DNA of 64,000 nt from Sphingobacterium sp. UT-1RO-CII-1 (GCF_026711005.1 NZ_JAPPVJ010000002.1:788154-852153); one strand, 5' to 3'. Counted from the first letter of the stretch, positions 45,296-54,256 are shown. A program made the numbers and translations. Notes: a model not told the origin generated them from the sequence alone.

Positions 45296-45314
45296 AAAAC
45301 TAATTTCTACATAT

Positions 45315-45347
45315 AAAAAAAGGATCGTATTGTACGATCCTTTTTTT
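45315..45347 (+). terminator. Terminator of the efflux operon
   Basis: 15-bp stem (AAAAAAAGGATCGTA / TACGATCCTTTTTTT) with a 3-base loop. The next ~190 bases (to 45537) hold nothing recognised. Confidence 0.93.
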
Positions 45348-45537
45348 ATAGAGCAGCATTTTCTTATTCCTCTAAATCCCTATTTCACCAGTCTAAAAAT
45401 AAACTTGACAGGATGTTGCTTTACTACTCTCGAGAAGGAAAATAAAAAAGACTATTACAAATTAAAAATCTTGCTTCGAATATGCTTTTCTCCTTTTAGC
45501 ATATAATAAAGATCTTATCTACCTCATTTAAGCCTTC

Positions 45538-46341
45538 CTACCTGCGCTTCTCTGCAACAATAGAATACAACAAAGGAAGTTTGTTTTCTATATACTTTAT
45601 TCTAAACTTCTTTGGCTCAACCTCAATCATATTATTAAAAACATTATAAGGAGAATAATCATATTCTTTAAAATCCTTAAGATCTAAAGAATTATTTAGC
45701 AAGCTGGTCAGGACCTCACTTATACTGTGGTTCCAACTAACATACGATTGCACAATGCTTGCATTTTTGTCTGCATAGGTACCACTTTCAGTTTCAATTA
45801 TGGGTTCTACATTAAAATAATTATAATTTATTTTTTCAAAATTATCGTCAAACATCCAAACTACAGGATGAAACTCCACAAACACAAACTTACCTTCAGG
45901 TTTCAAAAAACGAGATATTAAATTTGCCCACCTATCTAAATCGGGCAACCAGCCTATAGTGCCGTAGCTCGTAAACACAATATCAAACTGTTTATCGAGA
46001 TGATTTTCTATATCGTATAGATCGCAGCAAATAAACTGCGCATTCGATCCGGTCTCTTTTGCTATTTCCCTGGCAGTTTCTATTGCCTTGTCCGACAAAT
46101 CGACACCTACAACCTCAGCCCCTAATCTACTTAACGAGATACTATCTTGTCCAAAATGACACTGCAAATGCAAAATAGTTTTACCTTTTATATTTCCCAG
46201 CAACTCCATCTCAATAGGATTTAGCGATGTAGCTCCTTTCATAAAACTATCATGATTATAAAAATCCGATTTTAAATGTGTTTCTACTCTGTTATTCCAG
46301 GAGTGTCTATTAATCTCTATATAATTATGTTCAGGTTTCAT
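45538..46341 (-). CDS. Class I SAM-dependent methyltransferase
   Basis: 267 residues. Motif I-like ILHLQCHFGQDSISLSRLGA (Gln-Cys-His replacing the usual Gly-rich DxGxGxG), then VVGVDLSDKAIETA and the acidic CDLYDIE region. It belongs to the methyltransferase-25/11-like fold whose members modify small molecules. The target is unknown. The window shows no obvious partner gene; the gene stands alone. Confidence 0.85.
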   Translation of the reverse strand: MKPEHNYIEINRHSWNNRVETHLKSDFYNHDSFMKGATSLNPIEMELLGNIKGKTILHLQCHFGQDSISLSRLGAEVVGVDLSDKAIETAREIAKETGSNAQFICCDLYDIENHLDKQFDIVFTSYGTIGWLPDLDRWANLISRFLKPEGKFVFVEFHPVVWMFDDNFEKINYNYFNVEPIIETESGTYADKNASIVQSYVSWNHSISEVLTSLLNNSLDLKDFKEYDYSPYNVFNNMIEVEPKKFRIKYIENKLPLLYSIVAEKRR

Positions 46342-46520
46342 ACATTATCGTTCATTCCACATACTATGCAAGGTATAAAGTTCTACTTTTTTTTAAAAAA
46401 TCTATCATATATTATTATTTTCCCTAAACCCTATAAAACATTAATATATTCTATAATACAAAATCACAGATATATATCTACATCGTCAATCTGACATTAT
46501 AATAACTACATAAATATTCA

Positions 46521-46552
46521 AAAAAAAAGAGCGCCCATCTTCGATGCAGCGC
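46521..46552 (-). terminator. Probable terminator of the beta-propeller gene
   Basis: Pairs GCGC/GCGC and CATC/GATG (with a small internal mismatch) form a hairpin. On the minus strand it is followed by a run of eight T. Confidence 0.6.
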
Positions 46553-46578
46553 CCCTATCTAAACAATGAAATAACGTC

Positions 46579-47613
46579 TTAAATTTTACTGATTTTTAAT
46601 ACCGTATTTGCATTTTCTACGGTTTCTTGCTTTTTACCAGCCTGTTTATTTGTCACATATATAGTTCCTGACACCGAATCTAACGTAATTGTGTTCGGTA
46701 AGCCTTTTGTAGGGATACGTTCCATTACCGTATAGTTTTCCATATCAATAACGGCCACTTCCTGTTTATTTCTATTAGCTGTATACAATAATCCACTATT
46801 TTCATCATACACCAGTCCTATTGGAGATGCATCATAACCTAAGTATACTTTCTGCACAATATTTCCTGTATGTGCATCCAAAACTGTAACATTATTATCA
46901 TTAGATTGGCTCACAAATATTCTGTTTCCTCCTTTATCTAAAGCAATATTTATCGGGCAATAAGACCAAGTTTTGTACTGCCCTTCCAATACCCCCGACT
47001 CGCTGTTATAAACGAGAATATTACCTTCCATAGTTTGTGCATCTGTGGCGTATACACGCCCCTTCTCCGCATCAACATTCAACCCTAAAAGATAAGCATC
47101 TGATTTATCAAACGATCGTACAAACGTATTGTTTGTCCCGTCGATCTCCCACACTGAAGGATTTCCATGGTCAGAAACGTATACTTTATTTCGAATCTCA
47201 TCAACCACAATTTCTCTTATTTTAGATTTATCTTTTCCACTGGATATAATGTGTTGCTTCTTTGTACTCAAATCAATAGCACTTACCGCATTCTGCAGCG
47301 AATGTCCTACATACAGTGTTTGCGTCTTACTATTCAACGCTATTCCAAAAGGAAGATATGTTCCCAACGAGATCGAATCCCTTACAGCCAAAGTTTCTCC
47401 GTCTAGCACATAGACAAAGTTTTCAACTTCTCTGTCAAACCCTGTCTTCGGGCCCGCCACATATACTAAACTATTCGTCGGATTATAAACTAATTGATAC
47501 AGCTCATTGGGCAACTTTTGTACCTGATCAATTTTAAAACTAGCTTTATTTTCTTGGCTATATCCAAACGATGTACTTAAAATAAGGGCTGTCCCTAATA
47601 ATATTTGCTTCAT
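46579..47613 (-). CDS. YncE-like exported seven-bladed beta-propeller protein
   Basis: 344 residues. A signal peptide ends near GYSQ. The rest is repeated ~40-residue blades with the YVTN-style motif (LVYVAGPKTG, KTQTLYVGHSLQNAVSAIDL, RNKVYVSDHGNPSVWEIDG, LYTANRNKQEVAVIDMENY, GTIYVTNKQAG). Periplasmic proteins of this fold bind DNA or ligands (YncE) or are surface-layer related. It stands alone; the ~230-base upstream spacer has no recognised promoter match. Confidence 0.82.
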   Translation of the reverse strand: MKQILLGTALILSTSFGYSQENKASFKIDQVQKLPNELYQLVYNPTNSLVYVAGPKTGFDREVENFVYVLDGETLAVRDSISLGTYLPFGIALNSKTQTLYVGHSLQNAVSAIDLSTKKQHIISSGKDKSKIREIVVDEIRNKVYVSDHGNPSVWEIDGTNNTFVRSFDKSDAYLLGLNVDAEKGRVYATDAQTMEGNILVYNSESGVLEGQYKTWSYCPINIALDKGGNRIFVSQSNDNNVTVLDAHTGNIVQKVYLGYDASPIGLVYDENSGLLYTANRNKQEVAVIDMENYTVMERIPTKGLPNTITLDSVSGTIYVTNKQAGKKQETVENANTVLKISKI

Positions 47614-47845
47614 TTTTGTATTATTTAATTTAGACTTATTTTTAATAAGCTCTTAATATAGAGTAGCCTTACCTACGTATATACCGAAGTAACAAAAGAA
47701 TTTAACTTCACTCTTTTTTTTAAATCGCTCGTATTTCGGTCAATAACCGAGTTTAAAAAAATTAATACTAAAGAATATTCCTCTTCCTATTTCTACAAAA
47801 CGGCATAATTATTGACTTAGGGAAACCTTATTAAAACTATTTTTC

Positions 47846-48226
47846 ATGAAAAACATTAAGTTCCTTTTTTTAGCTGTAATAGCTGGTGCATTTATTTTAT
47901 CCTCATGTAGTAAAGACAAAGACCCCGCTCCTGGTGCTGGTGGTTTAGTAAAAGTACAATACAAAATTATTGGTTCATCCGATGTGAAAATAAGTACAAT
48001 TGCCTATTACGATGGAGATAATGTTGTTACAAAAACAGGCAGTTTTGGAAGTGAATGGACAAGTGAGGGTACTATCAGCAGTAAAACACCCCTTATTTCA
48101 GCTAATGCACTTGGCACTAGTGATGCTTCGACATTAAAAGCTCAGATTCTAGTAGATGGCAAAGTGGTTAAAGAAAGTCCAAATTCAACAGGAAAAGTTC
48201 TACAAACAAGTGCTTCCTACTACTAA
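47846..48226 (+). CDS. Small secreted lipoprotein, MmpS-like beta fold
   Basis: 126 residues. The lipobox (FILSSC) is at about residue 20, followed by a Lys/Asp linker and a ~95-residue beta-rich domain (LVKVQYKIIGSSDVKISTIA, TGSFGSEWTSEGTISSKTP) that resembles MmpS/lipoprotein families of Bacteroidota. The function is unknown. A strong terminator follows. Confidence 0.8.
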   Translation: MKNIKFLFLAVIAGAFILSSCSKDKDPAPGAGGLVKVQYKIIGSSDVKISTIAYYDGDNVVTKTGSFGSEWTSEGTISSKTPLISANALGTSDASTLKAQILVDGKVVKESPNSTGKVLQTSASYY

Positions 48227-48230
48227 TCTA

Positions 48231-48262
48231 CAAGAGCCTAACCATTAATAGTTAGGCTCTTG
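48231..48262 (+). terminator. Terminator of the small lipoprotein gene
   Basis: 12-bp perfect stem (CAAGAGCCTAAC / GTTAGGCTCTTG) with an 8-base loop, then TCTTA. Confidence 0.82.
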
Positions 48263-48359
48263 TCTTATCACAACAATTTAGATAAAAATTACTATATCGC
48301 CTATCCTATTTAATAAAGTTGACGGCTCTATAGAAAAGATTGATGATATTATGAACCAT

Positions 48360-48389
48360 AAAAAAAGGAAGTGTTTTTTAAACACCTCC
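48360..48389 (-). terminator. Terminator of the YceI-like gene
   Basis: GGAAGTGTTT and AAACACCTCC pair over 10 bases with one G-U. The A-run at 48360-48366 is a T-run on the minus strand. Confidence 0.8.
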
Positions 48390-48422
48390 TCATTCATATA
48401 CCAAATTTTAAAATAGAAGCGA

Positions 48423-49100
48423 CTATTTATTTGCTTTAATATTCAACTCTATATCTACTTCCTGCGAGATCATCCAATCTTTTGGGTCACCTTCTGTACC
48501 ATAAGTCAAGCCCCAATCTTGTCTATTAATCGTAAATTTAGAAGCTACAGTTACAGCATCATCCGCAATTGTAGTTTTAGCAGGGAAAGTAACATTTACA
48601 GTCTGATCTTTAATAGTTAAGTTTCCACTAATAATATGTGTAGCACCTTCTACAACACTTACATCATTAGCAGCATCAAAATCTACTACACTAGTAATTT
48701 CAAATTTAGCTGTTGGATAGGTTTCTGCGTCAAAAAAATCAGCGGTTTTCAAATGGTTATCCAAATCTAAAGATGTTTTACCACCAGTTTTTAATGTATC
48801 AACAGAAGCTGCATCTGTTACGATGGATTTAATATCAATAATGAAAGATCCTGCAGTCAGCGTACCGTTTTCTACAGATACTGTACCTGTAGTAGCTAAG
48901 GTACCAAATCGCGGATCAAAGCCCCCTTTATGGTATCCCTTCCACTTCAATGTACTTGATGAAGAGTCTACTGTATACGTAGCGCCACTTTGCTCGGCAA
49001 CTTGCTCTGCTGCTCCAGTTGTTGCTTTATCTCCAGTAGCTCCACCACAGGAATATAAAACGAAAGATGCTAAAACGGCTAAAAATGATAATTTTTTCAT
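48423..49100 (-). CDS. YceI-family lipid-binding lipoprotein
   Basis: 225 residues. The lipobox (VLYSC) anchors it. The YceI domain starts YTVDSSSSTLKWKGYHKGGF and contains SLDLDNHLKTADFFDAETYP, the family's conserved lipocalin-like segment, and FTINRQDWGLTYG near the end. YceI proteins bind isoprenoids or polyprenyl lipids in the periplasm. It is divergent from an HxlR regulator, which may control it. Confidence 0.93.
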   Translation of the reverse strand: MKKLSFLAVLASFVLYSCGGATGDKATTGAAEQVAEQSGATYTVDSSSSTLKWKGYHKGGFDPRFGTLATTGTVSVENGTLTAGSFIIDIKSIVTDAASVDTLKTGGKTSLDLDNHLKTADFFDAETYPTAKFEITSVVDFDAANDVSVVEGATHIISGNLTIKDQTVNVTFPAKTTIADDAVTVASKFTINRQDWGLTYGTEGDPKDWMISQEVDIELNIKANK

Positions 49101-49132
49101 GCTATAAAATTTACTTTTTCTTAAAATCTGTG

Positions 49133-49140
49133 CAAAAATA
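49133..49140 (-). promoter_or_regulatory. -7 promoter element for the YceI-like gene
   Basis: The minus strand reads TATTTTTG, about 35 bases before the start codon. Confidence 0.5.
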
Positions 49141-49229
49141 ACCGACAGTAAGTATATTTACACCATCAATTTCCAATTAGACACTAGTTTCCTTAAAGAA
49201 ACTACATGCGTTATTTACAGCTTAATTTC

Positions 49230-49237
49230 TAATTTTG
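49230..49237 (+). promoter_or_regulatory. -7 promoter element for the HxlR gene
   Basis: TAATTTTG, 62 bases before the ATG. Together with the divergent YceI promoter it defines a ~100-base regulatory space. Confidence 0.45.
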
Positions 49238-49299
49238 TGCAAGAGAGCAGTTTAGCTCATTCACTTTAAATAGATAAAGCAGTAAATCATAGTATACAA

Positions 49300-49665
49300 A
49301 TGAAAAAGCAAGCTAAATTAACAAATACAGAGTTCTGCAGAAATAGAATCATAGCCATAAATGACACCATGCAGGTTCTTTCTGGCAAATGGAAATTTCA
49401 TATCATAGGCACATTACTTATAGGTGGTAAAATGCGATTTATGGATCTGCTACGTGAAGTAGAAGGTATTGGTTCTAAAATGCTATCTAAAGAACTTCAG
49501 GACATGGAGATGAATCAATTGGTTACTCGTACTGTGCTAAATACAAAGCCAATAACAGTTGAATATGAAATTACAAGCTACGGACGTACATTAGAGCCCA
49601 TTATTGACGAAATCGCACAATGGGGTGCTGCCTATCGTGAAGCGCTTCACAAATCGGACGATTAA
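49300..49665 (+). CDS. HxlR family winged-helix regulator
   Basis: 121 residues. The HxlR fold is seen in MQVLSGKWKFHIIGTLLIGG, MRFMDLLREVEGIGSKMLSK and the wing VNLx-type segment TVEYEITSYGRTLEPII. A single Cys near the N-terminus (TEFCRNR) is the redox-type position in some HxlR proteins. It is divergent from yceI and 17 bases before a P-loop kinase gene. It probably regulates one or both. Confidence 0.92.
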   Translation: MKKQAKLTNTEFCRNRIIAINDTMQVLSGKWKFHIIGTLLIGGKMRFMDLLREVEGIGSKMLSKELQDMEMNQLVTRTVLNTKPITVEYEITSYGRTLEPIIDEIAQWGAAYREALHKSDD

Positions 49666-49682
49666 AGGGTGCAACAGGTAAT

Positions 49683-50198
49683 ATGATTATTTTAATCGCA
49701 GGCGCATCCCATACTGGAAAAACACTTTTAGCGCAGAAACTAGTAGAAAAATACAAGTATTCCTCTCTTTCTCTTGATTTATTAAAAATGGGGCTGATAA
49801 GAAGCGGTCAAACCACTCTAACGCCCGAAGATGATAGCGAACTACAAGCTTACTTATGGCCTATTGTCAGTGAAATAATTAAAACAGCTATTGAAAACGA
49901 TCAAAATCTTATTGTGGAAGGCATTTATATACCCTTTAGCTGGAAAGATGATTTTGAAAACAAGTATCTACAGCATATAAAACATTACTGTCTCATCCTG
50001 TCAGAAACATATATAAACAATCATTTCGCACAGATTAAGGACTTTGCCTGTGTTATAGAAAACAGACTAGATGATAATTACTGCACAATAGAATCTGTCC
50101 TGCATGACAATGCCCATAACTTAGCCATGTGCAAAAAACATGACTGTAATTATATACTCATTACAGATAACTATAACATAGATCTGGATCTATTTTAA
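49683..50198 (+). CDS. Small P-loop kinase-like protein
   Basis: 171 residues. Walker A is LIAGASHTGKTLLAQKL. Further on, LIVEGIYIPFSW fits an acidic (Walker B-like) site of small-molecule kinases of the zeta-toxin/adenylate-kinase type. Substrate unknown. It lies 17 bases after the HxlR gene and is probably co-transcribed with it. A 38-bp palindrome begins 33 bases after its stop. Confidence 0.75.
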   Translation: MIILIAGASHTGKTLLAQKLVEKYKYSSLSLDLLKMGLIRSGQTTLTPEDDSELQAYLWPIVSEIIKTAIENDQNLIVEGIYIPFSWKDDFENKYLQHIKHYCLILSETYINNHFAQIKDFACVIENRLDDNYCTIESVLHDNAHNLAMCKKHDCNYILITDNYNIDLDLF

Positions 50199-50230
50199 AA
50201 CACATCCTCTACTTCTTTACGAGCATATAC

Positions 50231-50268
50231 TTTTATAAAAATACCTAGTACTAGGTATTTTTATAAAA
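50231..50268. repeat. 38-bp perfect palindrome upstream of the protease locus
   Basis: The left half (50231-50249) and right half (50250-50268) are exact reverse complements with no spacer; its centre is ACCTAGT/ACTAGGT. It may serve as a bidirectional terminator, operator or extrusion-prone site. It lies between the kinase-like gene and the p10-like gene. Confidence 0.9.
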
Positions 50269-50291
50269 AACAGTAAGGCTTATTTTTGAGA

Positions 50292-50666
50292 ATGAAACAT
50301 TCTCTGCTTTTTATCCTCTACAGTATACTGCCTCTACTGTTCCTAACGAGCAAAATATCTGCACAGGAATTCCAAACAATCAATGAGCCTTCAAAAAACA
50401 AGACTTACAATAACGCTGTAGCATTAGCCGATCAAGCCATCACTGCACTAAAACAAGGCGAAGTACCGGATGAATCTATATTCATGAAATACCTTATTAA
50501 AGCCCTTTCGGACAACAAAGAACAGACCGTCAGTGCTCAAAACCTATTTGTAAACCACATTATTGAAGCAGTCATGAACAGCACTGAAACAGAACCACGC
50601 TACGGCACTTTGGAGGAAGCAGGTCATATTGGCGGAGACTACATATTTCAAAAAAACAAACAATAA
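50292..50666 (+). CDS. Secreted stand-alone caspase p10-like domain (no catalytic residues)
   Basis: 125 residues from the ATG at 50292. The signal peptide (~1-25) ends ISAQ, and ~30 residues follow before EVPDESIFMKYLIKAL. The last 66 residues match the end of the TPR-caspase gene 3.4 kb downstream (47 of 66 identical by my count), including FVNHIIEAVM and EPRYGTLEEAGH. The p20 part with the His/Cys dyad is absent, so it cannot be a protease. It may bind and hold or inhibit the full-length caspase, or be a remnant of it. The papain-like gene starts four bases later. A -7 element (50281-50288) ends three bases before the ATG. Confidence 0.8.
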   Translation: MKHSLLFILYSILPLLFLTSKISAQEFQTINEPSKNKTYNNAVALADQAITALKQGEVPDESIFMKYLIKALSDNKEQTVSAQNLFVNHIIEAVMNSTETEPRYGTLEEAGHIGGDYIFQKNKQ

Positions 50667-50669
50667 GCC

Positions 50670-52085
50670 ATGCGGATATTTTTCACCTTACTTTTGACTG
50701 TTATTACCTTTTGTACTGCTCGCGCGCAATACAGAATGGGAATGGACTTTAGCGATAATACGTATAATGCTGTTCCTAAAAAGGCTACTCTCACACGGAG
50801 TTTAACCACTTTCCCTGCTGCAGCTAGTCTTAAAAAACACACCCCTATCCCTGGCAATCAAAGCCATTATGGCACTTGTACAGCATGGGCGGTAGCCTAC
50901 ACAGCGCGCACGACAGTAGAATCTATAAAAAACAACTGGACTGATAAAGACCATATAACAGCAAAAGCCTATTCACCAGCCTTTCTATTCAGACAGTTAA
51001 AACCACATGATAATGACTGCGACGGTGGTTCTGTTATTGATGATGCCTTACAGCTACTAAAAACTCAAGGCGCTGTAGCATTTGATCTGGTAAACGATTT
51101 ATGCTTACCATCCCTAGATCAACAGTTACTAACAATTGCTGAAAACGAAAAAATAAAAGATTACATGCGTTTATTTGACCCCTATGTCTCGCAAGCAATA
51201 AAAATACAGACGGTTAAAAAAGCCATACATGAGCGCAAGCCTGTTATATTCGGCATGAATTGCCCACCATCCTTCATGCAGGCTAAAGAAGTATGGATCA
51301 GTAATGACGACCCTACAATAGATTATGGTGGACATGCCATGTGTGTCATCGGTTATGACGACAATAAGTATGGTGGCGCTTTCGAAGTACAAAATAGTTG
51401 GAGCACGAACTGGGGGAATGGAGGCTACACTTGGATCAGATACCAAGATTTTGCAAACTTCACACGCTATGCCTACGAAATTATTGATCTGCCAGTAGCC
51501 AAAAAAGGCACGATCGATTTGGCTGGAACTATCGAACTAAAAATGGAAGATGGGCAAAATATGCCTATCGAAAAAAAGATGTTGAGCCGCGGTTTAGAGA
51601 TTGTACCCGTCATAAAAAACAACGGTCCTTTCACCACTTATACCTCCAAACAATCCTATCCCTCAGGCACAAAATTCCGCATAGCTATACAAAATAACCA
51701 ACCGGCATACGTCTACGCCATCAGCACAGACATGACACAAAAAATCACAAAAATATTTCCTTTCGAAGACGGAATAAGTGCCGCATTAACAGATAGTATC
51801 AACAATATCCTTATCCCCGACGAGAACTATTTTATTGCATTCGACCAGCAGCCCGGCACCGATTTACTCTGTGTCTTATACTCCAAAGATGAGATAGACT
51901 ATAACAATCTAGTCGAAAAAATACATCTTGAACAAGGAACATTCAGCGAGCGATTACTTAAAGTACTCGGCGATAAATTGGTCAGTCCAAAAGATATAAA
52001 TTTTGAGAATAGCACAATTTCCTTTGCCAGCAACAGTCAGGGAAAAACCGTCGTTCCTTTGATTGTAGAATTAAAACATCATTAA
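50670..52085 (+). CDS. Exported papain-like (C1) cysteine protease with DUF4384-like C-terminal domain
   Basis: 471 residues. A signal peptide ends ARAQ. Residues ~55-275 form a C1 peptidase: the oxyanion Gln and nucleophile Cys in NQSHYGTCTAWAVAYTAR, the catalytic His in DYGGHAMCVIGYDD, and the Asn in VQNSWSTNWGNGGYTWI, so all catalytic residues are present. No obvious propeptide precedes the catalytic domain. The last ~150 residues (YPSGTKFRIAIQNNQPAYVY and on) look like a DUF4384-type domain. It lies between the p10-like and TPR-caspase genes with short gaps (3 and 15 bases). It probably acts in the periplasm or outside. Confidence 0.88.
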   Translation: MRIFFTLLLTVITFCTARAQYRMGMDFSDNTYNAVPKKATLTRSLTTFPAAASLKKHTPIPGNQSHYGTCTAWAVAYTARTTVESIKNNWTDKDHITAKAYSPAFLFRQLKPHDNDCDGGSVIDDALQLLKTQGAVAFDLVNDLCLPSLDQQLLTIAENEKIKDYMRLFDPYVSQAIKIQTVKKAIHERKPVIFGMNCPPSFMQAKEVWISNDDPTIDYGGHAMCVIGYDDNKYGGAFEVQNSWSTNWGNGGYTWIRYQDFANFTRYAYEIIDLPVAKKGTIDLAGTIELKMEDGQNMPIEKKMLSRGLEIVPVIKNNGPFTTYTSKQSYPSGTKFRIAIQNNQPAYVYAISTDMTQKITKIFPFEDGISAALTDSINNILIPDENYFIAFDQQPGTDLLCVLYSKDEIDYNNLVEKIHLEQGTFSERLLKVLGDKLVSPKDINFENSTISFASNSQGKTVVPLIVELKHH

Positions 52086-52100
52086 AACAACAATCCAACC

Positions 52101-54170
52101 ATGACTAAATACCTAATCATAACACTTTCTTGTTTTTTTTTAACGCAATCTGCTCTTGCTCAAGAAAAACAACTTAGTAAAAGCAAAACACTTTCTATTC
52201 TTGAAGATATTTCATATCATATTCGTAGAAAAGAATATGACCAAGCCGAAGATAAAGCCAAGCGAGCCCTCAACTTTGGTTATGAAGGTTACAAATACCT
52301 TATTTATTCAAGATATGCTGAACTAAAAGTATATATTAATGATATCCCTGGCTCAAGAGAGTATTTTAATTTAGCTTTAAAAAATTCGCCTACAAAATTC
52401 CCATACGACGTACATTATGTACGTCTAAGAAGCTATTATTTACATAGCAACCCCAACGAGATATTTAATGCGGCTAATGATTGGTTTGACAATATCGTTG
52501 AAAGTGGCAAACCACCTAAACAACATACCACATGGCAATTTCTTATTGACAAATATTTAGAATCAGCTTTATTACTAAACAGACGTGATGCTTTAGTAAA
52601 AATTGAAGAAAAATCGAAACAACTTGAAAGTGGAAAATGGGTTTCAGATTTAGCAAGTGTATACGTAGCTCTAATTGACAATAATTATGATCATGCAATA
52701 CACCTAGCTAACCAGATAGCAACCAATGGCTTGGGCTTCATGAACTCTAAATTGTATGGAAAAGATTACCTTTTAAGAATATATTTACACATCGGTGATG
52801 TCCAAAAAGCTGAAGAAAGTATTGAAGTTCTAAAAAAACATATTTTCGTGAAAGAAGGCTATTTCGAAGAAGCTCGTGCTGAGATCGCATTACACAAAAA
52901 AGACTACCTCACCACCATAGATTATACAAAAAAATTATTTAAAGGATCAAAGGGGCTTCTTTGGGTACGTTGGGATGTTTCCAATCAATACAAACTATAT
53001 TATTTCCAAGCCAAAGCTTACGAAGGCCTTAATAATTACTCAGAAGCAAAAAGAAACTATGAAGCTTCCTTAACTTACTACCCCGGCTATTCCTTAGCCG
53101 AAGAAGGCTTAGCCAATTTAATTACTAAAATGGAGGAAAATCGTGCTATCGATCAAACACCGCCAACTATCGAGATTACAACTCCAGTGTTGCAACGAGG
53201 ATTGGAAATTGTAACTGCCAAAACCGAGATCATGATAAAAGGAATCGCAAAAGATGATTCGGGCATACAGTCTGTCAGCATAGACGGAAAAACTATCTAT
53301 TCTAAAGAAACAGGTGAATTTTGGGGAAACTACCTCCCTCAAGCAGATATCGATTCCGTAAAAATAACAGCGATAGATTTAGCAGGCAATACCGCTGATA
53401 AATGGTTAGTCATCAACAGCTCCAAAACCGAATCAATAATTCAAACAGCTAAAACCACCACCCCGCAGGGCAAAAACTATTGTCTGCTAATCGCTTCACA
53501 AAACTACGAAGACACCAGTATTCCATCTCTAGAAAAACCCATTGGCGATGCGATCAAACTAAAGCTTATCCTAAAAAGGAAATACAATTTTCAAGACGAC
53601 AACATATTCACTTCTTTCAATCCATCACAAAATGACTTGAAGAAGGTATTCACCATGTTATCTGAAGAAATAGGCGAAAATGATAATCTTGTTATCTTTT
53701 ACGCCGGACACGGTATATGGTCTGAGCAGGATAAAAAAGGCTATTGGTTGTTGGCTGATGCACGCTATGCCGATAAAAACACTTGGTTTCCCAACAAATC
53801 TATGTTAAGCCTTATCGGCAACATTACCTCTCGAAATACACTTTTAATTACAGATGCCTGTTTTTCGGGCAGTGTATTCCGAACCCGTGGTATAAACAAA
53901 GAAAATACAGTTGCAGAGACACTATCCAACAAAATAGCACGTGTAGCCATCACTTCCGGCAACGACAGCGAAGTTCCGGATGAATCCGTATTCATGCGGT
54001 ATCTCATTCAAGCATTAGAGAACAATAATGAAAAGTCGTTAAGTTCTCAAAAGATGTTTGTAAACCACATTATTGAAGCTGTTATGACCGAGTCTAATAC
54101 CGAGCCTCGATACGGGACATTAGAAGAGGCCGGCCACGTGGGTGGTGACTTTATTTTTACAAAAAATTAA
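52101..54170 (+). CDS. Exported TPR protein with C-terminal caspase-like (C14) protease domain
   Basis: 689 residues. A signal peptide ends ALAQ. Residues ~25-345 are TPR-like helices, and ~350-440 an Ig/bacterial-type beta domain (PPTIEITTPVLQRGLEIV). Residues ~460-689 are a caspase fold: NYCLLIASQNYEDTSIPSL, the catalytic His in LVIFYAGHGIW, the catalytic Cys in TDACFSGSVF, and the p10 part ending GDFIFTKN. The dyad is intact. The OmpA lipoprotein gene follows 162 bases on. Substrates are unknown; caspase-like enzymes of bacteria are linked to stress death, proteolytic activation or defence. Confidence 0.9.
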   Translation: MTKYLIITLSCFFLTQSALAQEKQLSKSKTLSILEDISYHIRRKEYDQAEDKAKRALNFGYEGYKYLIYSRYAELKVYINDIPGSREYFNLALKNSPTKFPYDVHYVRLRSYYLHSNPNEIFNAANDWFDNIVESGKPPKQHTTWQFLIDKYLESALLLNRRDALVKIEEKSKQLESGKWVSDLASVYVALIDNNYDHAIHLANQIATNGLGFMNSKLYGKDYLLRIYLHIGDVQKAEESIEVLKKHIFVKEGYFEEARAEIALHKKDYLTTIDYTKKLFKGSKGLLWVRWDVSNQYKLYYFQAKAYEGLNNYSEAKRNYEASLTYYPGYSLAEEGLANLITKMEENRAIDQTPPTIEITTPVLQRGLEIVTAKTEIMIKGIAKDDSGIQSVSIDGKTIYSKETGEFWGNYLPQADIDSVKITAIDLAGNTADKWLVINSSKTESIIQTAKTTTPQGKNYCLLIASQNYEDTSIPSLEKPIGDAIKLKLILKRKYNFQDDNIFTSFNPSQNDLKKVFTMLSEEIGENDNLVIFYAGHGIWSEQDKKGYWLLADARYADKNTWFPNKSMLSLIGNITSRNTLLITDACFSGSVFRTRGINKENTVAETLSNKIARVAITSGNDSEVPDESVFMRYLIQALENNNEKSLSSQKMFVNHIIEAVMTESNTEPRYGTLEEAGHVGGDFIFTKN

Positions 54171-54256
54171 TAATTACTTAACTTGTCTATAACCAAGGTT
54201 TTACTGAAATTAGTAACGCAATTAAGCAAGGCTAATTAAACATTTTAGATAAACCA

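Noticed and set aside
50281..50288. -7 element as proof of an independent p10-like transcript
   Set aside because: The motif is a good match, but in AT-rich DNA TATTTTTG is frequent; it is cited only as supportive.
53150..53430. Beta domain of the caspase gene as a separate gene or frameshift
   Set aside because: The frame is continuous from TPRs through the beta domain into the caspase domain with no change of frame.
50292..54170. Protease locus as a CBASS or similar nucleotide-signal defence system
   Set aside because: No cyclase, sensor NTPase or other cytoplasmic defence gene is present and all products have export signals.
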